64,000 bases of DNA, taken from Vinca minor (Eukaryota; Streptophyta; Magnoliopsida; Gentianales; Apocynaceae). The position numbers and the translations under genes were made by a program. The DNA is taken from contig JAOCZM010000285.1 in the NCBI GenBank assembly GCA_026122235.1, positions 2,604,001 through 2,668,000 of the forward strand. Direction: 5' to 3'. Under the pieces are notes generated by a model. The model made no database searches and was not told where the DNA came from. It saw nothing but the letters and a program-made list of their open reading frames with translations. This document shows, piece after piece, positions 57,345 to 64,000 of this stretch (positions within the stretch are counted from its first letter, which is position 1; each line of letters opens with the position of its first letter).

Positions 57345-58662
57345 GATTACAAAAAAAAATAAAAATACTGTTCGCGGTACTGTTCGTCAGGATTGAAAAT
57401 CAAGAAACGTCAAGATTGATTCGAATTTCAAGGGGCAGCCGTGAATGAATTTGACAAGGAGCAGCCGTGAGTTCAAGAAGATCAACTTTAAAGAAAATCA
57501 AGAAGCTTAAAGACTCCATCTTTTCAAGATTACACAAATTAATGCAAAGATGGGGCAACAATTTGATCAAGAAGATGACAACTTTGATTATGATGATAAA
57601 AGGTATGGCTTCCAACATATAACAAAATCAAGATATGATGATTCTTATTTTTTATCCATATGATCCGCAAAGGGATAATTTTTTTTAGCAAGTTTGCAAC
57701 CCTATTGATGAAATAAAGATTCCATCTTTTGAAGGTACGAATGAGGCGGAATTATTATTTGAATGGATACATAAACTTAATAACATGTTTGCTAGTCATG
57801 ATTATTCGGAGGGTAGAAAGGTAAAGATGGAAGCCAAGGGATTTTTTTAGTATTGCATCATAGTGGTGGCAAGAGGAATGTATAATTAGGCGAAGAGCGG
57901 GACAACGACCTATTGATAGTTGGAATGAATTGAAAGTCGTGATGAAACGAAAATTTGTGAACCCGTATTACTTTGTTGAACAAGCCAAGAGGTTACAAAG
58001 GCTTACACAACGTTCCAAATCGATAGATGAATATTATGAAGAGATGCGATTAGCCCTCGATTCGAGTTGACATTCAAGAAGATATGGAAGTCGCATTGAT
58101 CGATTCTTGGCGAGTTTGATTGATGATATTAGGCCAACGGTGGAAAGAGCTAATCATGTTGATCTTATGGAGATGGTGGACCATGCAGAGCAAATTGAGA
58201 GGCAAATCAAAGAGAAGAATAAAGGGACTAATTCGGCTAAATTTTCACATTGGAAAAAGCCAAATCAGCCCCCTTCAAATTCTTGTGTTGGGCTGCGGCA
58301 AAGTGAAGATAATAGCTATATTGGGGATGCCAAAACAGCCACAATCCTAGAAATAGATAGCCAAACATCGCCATTACATCTTTGAAGGCATCGATGAAAG
58401 AACTATGGAAAGGCATGGAACGACTAGATGATTACATCAAAAATCGGGAAATTCAAGAAGAAGCCGAGATCATAGTAGAAAGCTTGCCAAAGAATGCTGT
58501 AATACAAGATGATACAAATTTGGAAAGTGAAGAAGACAAGGATGAAGCCGAGCCAAAGTTCGAAAGTTTGCCAAAAGGTGAGTTGGAAGAAAAGATTGAT
58601 CTTGTTATTGCATCCCGCGAACTAGATGATTCGTGGACGAATCCTTTTCGAGAGAGAGAGGA
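57345..58662 (+). pseudogene. GyN3 unit 7 dead gag
   Basis: ATG at 57550; shared stops and frameshifts. The acidic piece 58382-58705 carries the variant set DDYIK, NAVIQ, PKGELEEK and RELDDSW. Most of that set (not DDYIK) recurs in unit 8 and not in units 2-6 or 9. Confidence 0.88.
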
Positions 58663-59254
58663 TGATACGGTACTATCCGGGAAGCTTCAAGAGGCCATTT
58701 CATAATTAACTCATATATTCCAAATACAAGCTTCAAAGTAAAGCCTTTGTTCCATGTGTTGAAAGTATCTATTTTAAAGGTTCAAGAGTTAAAGAAGCCT
58801 TCAAATAAAGCTAGACACAAGGATCAAAGTCATCTAATAGCCTTTGAAGGAAAGATACATAATTGGAAGGAAAATGGTTGAAAGGGTATTTTAGTAATTT
58901 GATAATTAAAGTCTATTGTAGACTTTAATTATATTGTTTAATTAGCCATGTTGGCCGAAATAAGCTAGCTAAGTAATTGGACATGTTGTCCTTGATGTTA
59001 GGTAGTGTTTTTAGTTATCTAGGAGTTGTAGAGTCCTTAGTTACTTTGTGTTTGATTCTCTATGTAGAATTCATTCATCCCTTTCAGTTACTGTATCAAT
59101 ATGTTTGGTTTATACTTTTTGTGGTTTTTCAGCCCCCATTGATAATCAACCTTGCGGGAGAAAGGTTGTTTATATTCCCCATAAACTGTTCGAGATAGAG
59201 AAAGATCGGGCATTCAAGCCGAACCTTAGTATTCTGTACAACGGTTCCGCATCA
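58663..59254 (+). repeat. GyN3 LTR, unit 8
   Basis: 592 bp, same deletion, but of the second subtype at the deletion joint (GAGTCCTTAGTT and GATTCTCTATG rather than GAGTCCATAGTT and CATTCTCTACG), shared with unit 10. Confidence 0.92.
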
Positions 59255-60569
59255 GATTACAAAAAAAAATAAAAATACTGTTCGCGGTACTGTTCGTCAG
59301 GATTGAAAATCAAGAAACGTCAAGATTGATTCGAATTTCAAGGGGCAGCCGTGAATGAATTTGACAAGGAGCAGCCGTGAGTTCAAGAAGATCAACTTTA
59401 AAGAAAATCAAGAAGCTTAAAGACTCCATCTTTTCAAGATTACACAAATTAATGCAAAGATGAGGCAACAATTTGATCAAGAAGATGACAACTTTGATTA
59501 TGATGATAAAAGGTATGGCTTCCAGCATATAACAAAATCAAGATATGATGATTCTTATTTTTATCCATATGATCCGCAAAGGGATAAATGTTTTTAGCAA
59601 GTTTGCAACCCTATTGATGAAATAAAGATTCCATCTTTTCAAGGTACGAATGAGGCGGAATTATTATTTGAATGGATACATAAACTTAATAACATGTTTG
59701 CTAGTCATGATTATTCGGAGGGTAGAAAGGTAAAGATGGAAGCCAAGGGATTTTTTAGTATTGCATCATAGTGGTGGCAAGAGGAATGTATAATTAGGCG
59801 AAGAGCGGGACAACGACCTATTGATAGTTGGAATGAATTGAAAGCTGTGATGAAACGAAAATTTGTGAACCCGTATTACTTTGATGAACAAGCCTAGAGG
59901 TTACAAAGGCTTACACAAGGTTCCAAATCGATAGATGAATATTATGAAGAGATGCGATTAGCCCTGATTCGAGTTGACATTCAAGAAGATATGGAAGCTG
60001 CATTGATCGATTCTTGGCAGGTTTTAATGATAATATTAGGCCAATGGAGGAAAGAGCTAATCATGTTGATCTTATGGAGATGGTGGACCATGCAGAGCAA
60101 TTTGAGAGGAAAATCAAAGAGAAGAATAAAGGGACTAATTCGGCTAAATTTTCACATTGGAAAAAAGCCAAATCAGCCACTTCAAATTCTTGTGTTGGGC
60201 AGCGCCAAAGTGAAGATATTAGCTATATTGGGGATGCCAAAACAGCCACAATCACAGAAATAGATAGGCAAACATCGCCATTACATCTTTGAAGGCATCG
60301 ATGAAAGAACTATGGAAAGGCATGGAACGACTAGATGAATACATCAAAAATCGGGAAATTCAAGAAGAAGCCGAGATCATAGTAGAAAGCTTGCCAAAGA
60401 ATGCTGTAATACAAGATGATACAAATTTGGAAAGTGAAGAAGACAAGGATGAAGCCGAGCCAAAGTTCGAAAGTTTGCCAAAAGGTGAGTTGGAAGAAAA
60501 GATTGATCTTGTTATTGCATCCCGCGAACTAGATGATTCGTGGACGAATCCTTTTCGAGAGAGAGAGGA
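59255..60569 (+). pseudogene. GyN3 unit 8 dead gag
   Basis: ATG at 59460. It has the shared TAG in IAS*WW and an additional TAG near 59894 (GCCTAGAGG for GCCAAGAGG) that is shared with unit 9. The Gag core has the GFNDNIRPMEERANH variant. Acidic piece 60289-60612, with the NAVIQ/GELEEK set. Confidence 0.88.
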
Positions 60570-61161
60570 TGATACGGTACTATCCGGGAAGCTTCAAGAG
60601 GCCATTTCATAATTAACTCATATATTCCAAATACAAACTTCAAAGTAAAGCCTTTGTTCCAAGTGTTGAAAGTATCTATTTTAAAGGTTCAAGAGTTAAA
60701 GAAGCCTTCAAATAAAGCTAGACACAAGGATCAAAGTCATCTAATAGCCTTTGAAGGAAAGATACATAATTGGAAGGAAAATGGTTGAAAGGGTATTTTA
60801 GTAATTTGAAAATTAAAGTCTATTGTAGACTTTAATTATATTGTTTAATTAGCCATGTTGGCCGAAATAAGCTAGCTAAGTAATTGGACATGTTGTCCTT
60901 GATGTTAGGTAGTGTTTTTAGTTATCTAGGAGTTGTAGAGTCCATAGTTACTTTGTGTTTCATTCTCTACGTAGAATTCATTCATCCCTTTGAGTTACTG
61001 TATCAATAAGTTTGGTTTATACTTACTGTGGTGTTTCAGCCCCCATTGATAGTCAACCTTGCGGGAGAAAGGTTGTTTATATTCCCCATAAATTGTTCGA
61101 GATAGAGAAAGATCGGGCATTCAAGCCGAACCTTAGTATTCTGTACAACGGTTCCGCATCA
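60570..61161 (+). repeat. GyN3 LTR, unit 9
   Basis: 592 bp of the first subtype (GAGTCCATAGTT), between second-subtype LTRs in units 8 and 10. Confidence 0.92.
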
Positions 61162-63268
61162 GATTACAAAATAAAAATAAAAATACTGTTCGCGGTACTG
61201 TTCATCAGGATTGAAAATCAAGAAACGTCAATGATGCGAAACCTTGATGGGTTATATCAAGATTCGGCTGAAAACAGATCTTTCTCTATCTCGAATGGTT
61301 TCTATGGGAATACACTTAACACAATCCCGGAAAGGCTAAGTATCAATGGAGGTTGAAACACCACAACTAGAGAAACCAACTAGTTGATACAGTAACTTAA
61401 AGGAATATGAAATTCAACCGGAAGTTCATAAACAAGTATCAAAGGATTAACCTTAATCAAAATATCAATATATCAAGTGTCCGTAAAAGAGGTGGCCGAA
61501 ATTCCCCTCAACTATGAAGAGTCCTAGTTGCATTAGGACTCTTATTAACCAACTAACTAACACATGGACAACATGTCCTTTATTATAGCAACTACCTGCT
61601 ATACACGAAATTATAGTAATGAAATATGCTGAAAATAATTAAAGTCTAGTATAGACTTTAATTGTACATAAAAAGACTAAAATGCCCTTTATAATTCGTC
61701 CCCATTCTGGACAGCTTGTTGGGCCAAATTGCACGACAATATGAGATAGTAAGAAGGCAGAATCTGATCCTGTAATCTTCATGAAAGTTGTAGATCTGCC
61801 TCTTATCTTTAATATGCAACTGGAATCAGCTCCATTGGATAAGTATATCGAAAGATATGTTCATTCTGCCAAACAGTAGCAAAGCTGTCCTTTCCTTGTA
61901 CACTTGTGATACTAAGAGGTTGACTTGTACAACATTCCTAGATGTAATTTAGAGTCCTCTTTGTTTCTGAATGCACGTTCCCTTGAGTTGGGCAGCCCCA
62001 AGGTTGGGACCGTATCAGTCAAGATTGATTCGAATTTCAAGGGGCAGTCGTGAATGAATTTTGACAAGGAGCAGCCGTGAGTTCAAGAAGATCAACTTTA
62101 AAGAAAATCAAGAAGCTTAAAGACTCCATCTTTTCAAGATTACACAAATTAATGCAAAGATGAGGCAACAATTTGATCAAGAAGATGACAACTTTGATTA
62201 TGATGATAAAAGGTATGGCTTCCAGCATATAACAAAATCAAGATATGATGATTCTTATTTTTATCCATATGATCCGCAAAGGGATAATGTTTTTAGCAAG
62301 TTTGCAACCCTATTGATGAAATAAAGATTCCATCTTTTCAAGGTACGAATGAGGCGGAATTATTATTTGAATGGATACATAAACTTAATAACATGTTTGC
62401 TAGTCATGATTATTCGGAGGGTAGAAAGGTAAAGATGGAAGCCAAGGGATTTTTTAGTATTGCATCATAGTGGTGGCAAGAGGAATGTATAATTAGGCGA
62501 AGAGCGGGACAACGACCTATTGATAGTTGGAATGAATTGAAAGCTGTGATGAAACGAAAATTTGTGAACCCGTATTACTTTGATGAACAAGCCTAGAGGT
62601 TACAAAGGCTTACACAAGGTTCCAAATCGATAGATGAATATTATGAAGAGATGCGATTAGCCCTGATTCGAGTTGACATTCAAGAAGATATGGAAGCTGC
62701 ATTGATCGATTCTTGGCAGGTTTTAATGATAATATTAGGCCAATGGAGGAAAGAGCTAATCATGTTGATCTTATGGAGATGGTGGACCATGCAGAGCAAT
62801 TTGAGAGGAAAATCAAAGAGAAGAATAAAGGGACTAATTCGGCTAAATTTTCACATTGGAAAAAAGCCAAATCAGCCACTTCAAATTCTTGTGTTGGGCA
62901 GCGCCAAAGTGAAGATATTAGCTATATTGGGGATGCCAAAACAGCCACAATCACAGAAATAGATAGGCAAACATCGCCATTACATCTTTGAAGGCATCGA
63001 TGAAAGAACTATGGAAAGGCATGGAACGACTAGATGAATACATCAAAAATCGGGAAATTCAAGAAGAAGCCGAGATCATAGTAGAAAGCTTGCCAAAGAA
63101 TGATATAATACAAGATGATACAAATTTGGAAAGTGAAGAAGACAAGGACGAAGCCGAGCCAAAGTTCGAAAGTTTGCCAAAAGATGAGTTGAAAGAAAAG
63201 ATTGATCTTGTTATTGCATCCCGCGATCTAGATGATTCGAGGACGAATCCTTTTCAAGAGAGAGAGGA
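61162..63268 (+). pseudogene. GyN3 unit 9 dead gag, with solo-LTR insertion
   Basis: The leader is split by the solo LTR 61232-62018. Possible ATG at 62160. It shares with unit 8 the extra TAG (near 62595) and the GFNDNIRP variant, but its acidic piece 62988-63311 has the NDIIQ/KDELKEK/RDLDDSR set of units 2-6, so it is a mosaic. Confidence 0.88.
61232..62018 (-). mobile_element. Solo LTR of the GyAut/GyN2 group with TSD GTCAA
   Basis: 787 bp in minus orientation; the plus strand starts TGATGCGAAACC and ends GGGACCGTATCA. It is flanked by GTCAA at 61227-61231 and 62019-62023. The promoter palindrome is half deleted near 61495. It occurs in only one of the array units, so it inserted after that part of the array formed. 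Confidence 0.93.
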
Positions 63269-63860
63269 TGATACGGTACTATCCGGGAAGCTTCAAGAGG
63301 CCATTTCATAATTAACTCATATATTCCAAATACAAACTTCAAAGTAAAGCCTTTGTTCCAAGTGTTGAAAGTATCTATTTTAAAGGTTCAAGAGTTAAAG
63401 AAGCCTTCAAATAAAGCTAGACACAAGGATCAAAGTCATCTAATAGCATTTGAAGGAAAGATACATAATTGGAAGGAAAATGGTTGAAAGGGAATTTTAG
63501 TAATTTGATAATTAAAGTCTATTGTAGACTTTAATTATATTGTTTAATTAGCCATGTTGGCCGAAATAAGCTAGCTAAGTAATTGGACATGTTGTCCTTG
63601 ATGTTAGGTAGTGTTTTTAGTTATCTAGGAGTTGTAGAGTCCTTAGTTACTTTGTGTTTGATTCTCTATGTAGAATTCTTTCATCCCTTTGAGTTACTGT
63701 ATCAATAAGTTTGGTTTACACTTATTGTGGTGTTTCAGCCCCCATTGATAATCAACCTTGCGGGAGAAAGGTTGTTTATATTCCCCATAAACTGTTCGAG
63801 ATAGAGAAAGATCGGGCATTCAAGCCGAACCTTAGTATTCTGTACAACGGTTCCGCATCA
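63269..63860 (+). repeat. GyN3 LTR, unit 10
   Basis: 592 bp, second subtype (GAGTCCTTAGTT), same promoter deletion. Confidence 0.92.
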
Positions 63861-64000
63861 GATTACAAAAAAAAATACTATTCGCAGTACTGTTCGTCAG
63901 GATTGAAAATCAAGAAACGTCAAGATTGATTCGAATTTCAAGGGGCAGCCGTGAATGAATTTTGACAGCGAGCAATCGTGAGTTCAAGAAGATCAACTTT
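63861..64000 (+). other. GyN3 unit 10 leader, runs off right edge
   Basis: Begins GATTACAAAAAA after the LTR, as in the other units, and continues into the leader to the window end. The array therefore extends beyond the window. Confidence 0.9.

Larger units (their letters stand above)
47655..64000 (+). repeat. GyN3 tandem array: LTR-gag units of about 1.9 kb, head to tail
   Basis: LTR starts at 49090, 50999, 52917, 54836, 56753, 58663, 60570 and 63269, so periods are 1909, 1918, 1919, 1917, 1910, 1907 and 2699 bp (the last includes a 787-bp solo LTR plus TSD). Each unit is an LTR of about 592 bp plus an internal region of about 1.3 kb. No TSD or foreign DNA separates the units, and the array runs off the right edge. 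Units share the same stops, deletions and joints, so they were amplified as units. Confidence 0.95.

Noticed and set aside
49737..62228. Repeated antisense frame of 63-72 codons starting MLEAIPFIIIIKV in each array unit
   Set aside because: It lies opposite the leader/gag start, is conserved only because the units are copies, and has no domain or start context of its own.
48807..63311. Conserved 107-109-codon acidic frame in each GyN3 unit as a possible multicopy host gene
   Set aside because: It is the C-terminal part of a dead gag ending in the pol-tail motif. Conservation is explained by recent tandem amplification.
47655..64000. CRISPR-like or ordinary short-period satellite
   Set aside because: The period is 1.9 kb and the unit has LTR plus gag structure; there are no short repeats with unique spacers.
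1..64000. Host protein-coding gene, rRNA or tRNA genes
   Set aside because: All stretches longer than about 300 bp can be assigned to LTRs, leaders or gag-pol remnants; nothing is left with host-gene features.
47655..64000. Centromeric location of the array
   Set aside because: A tandem retroelement array can be centromeric, but the window has no independent centromere marker, so the claim is not supported.

Overview
The window looks like plant (probably eudicot) nuclear DNA made entirely of transposable elements. I found no convincing host gene, tRNA, rRNA or CRISPR array. The evidence is Ty3/gypsy and Ty1/copia gag-pol proteins, LTRs with TG...CA ends, primer-binding sites of the TGGTATCAGAGC (initiator-Met tRNA) type, polypurine tracts and exact 5-bp target-site duplications (TSDs). 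I use working names. GyAut is an autonomous-type Ty3/gypsy element. GyN1, GyN2 and GyN3 are internally deleted, non-autonomous relatives with related LTRs. Copia is a Ty1/copia family present as three copies. An older Tekay/Del-like gypsy scrap lies near the left end.

Layout. 1-2941: LTR scraps in both orientations around a decayed Tekay-like gag-protease. 2942-9516 and 16570-18345: minus-strand GyN1 elements sharing one LTR (LTR-internal-LTR-internal). They are interrupted by a Copia solo LTR (TSD CTGTT), a GyN3 solo LTR (TSD CTTTG) and a complete GyN2 LTR-internal-LTR-internal-LTR array (9517-16569, TSD GTTAG). 18346-18745: an inverted leader scrap. 18746-26624: a minus-strand GyAut element with gag, protease, RT, RNase H and integrase, broken by stops and frameshifts, whose 5' LTR holds a GyN2 solo LTR (TSD ACTTG). 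26625-64000: GyN3 territory, a head-to-tail run of LTR plus gag-remnant units. It is interrupted by a minus-strand Copia (27842-36122, TSD CGAAT), a Copia solo LTR (39069-40615, TSD GGGAT) and a plus-strand Copia (40648-47654). From 47.7 kb to the window end the GyN3 units form a nearly uniform 1.9-kb tandem repeat.

How the parts relate. GyAut is the only gypsy copy here with a recognisable full pol. GyN1 and GyN2 share two pol deletions (the RT catalytic core; RNase H plus most of integrase) and a protease active-site change, so they descend from one deletion derivative that presumably moved in trans. GyN3 keeps only a gag remnant fused to the 3' tip of pol. In the tandem array it has also lost the LTR promoter region, has no visible primer-binding site and carries a dead gag, so the array most likely grew by unequal recombination.

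The observations most worth a second look are: the satellite-like GyN3 array; the repeated appearance of LTR-sharing tandem elements; a base-paired palindrome around the LTR TATA box that shows compensatory changes; and a cluster of unit-to-unit differences in 51-58 kb that fall at CAG/CTG/CCG sites and may be sequencing artefacts at methylated CHG positions.
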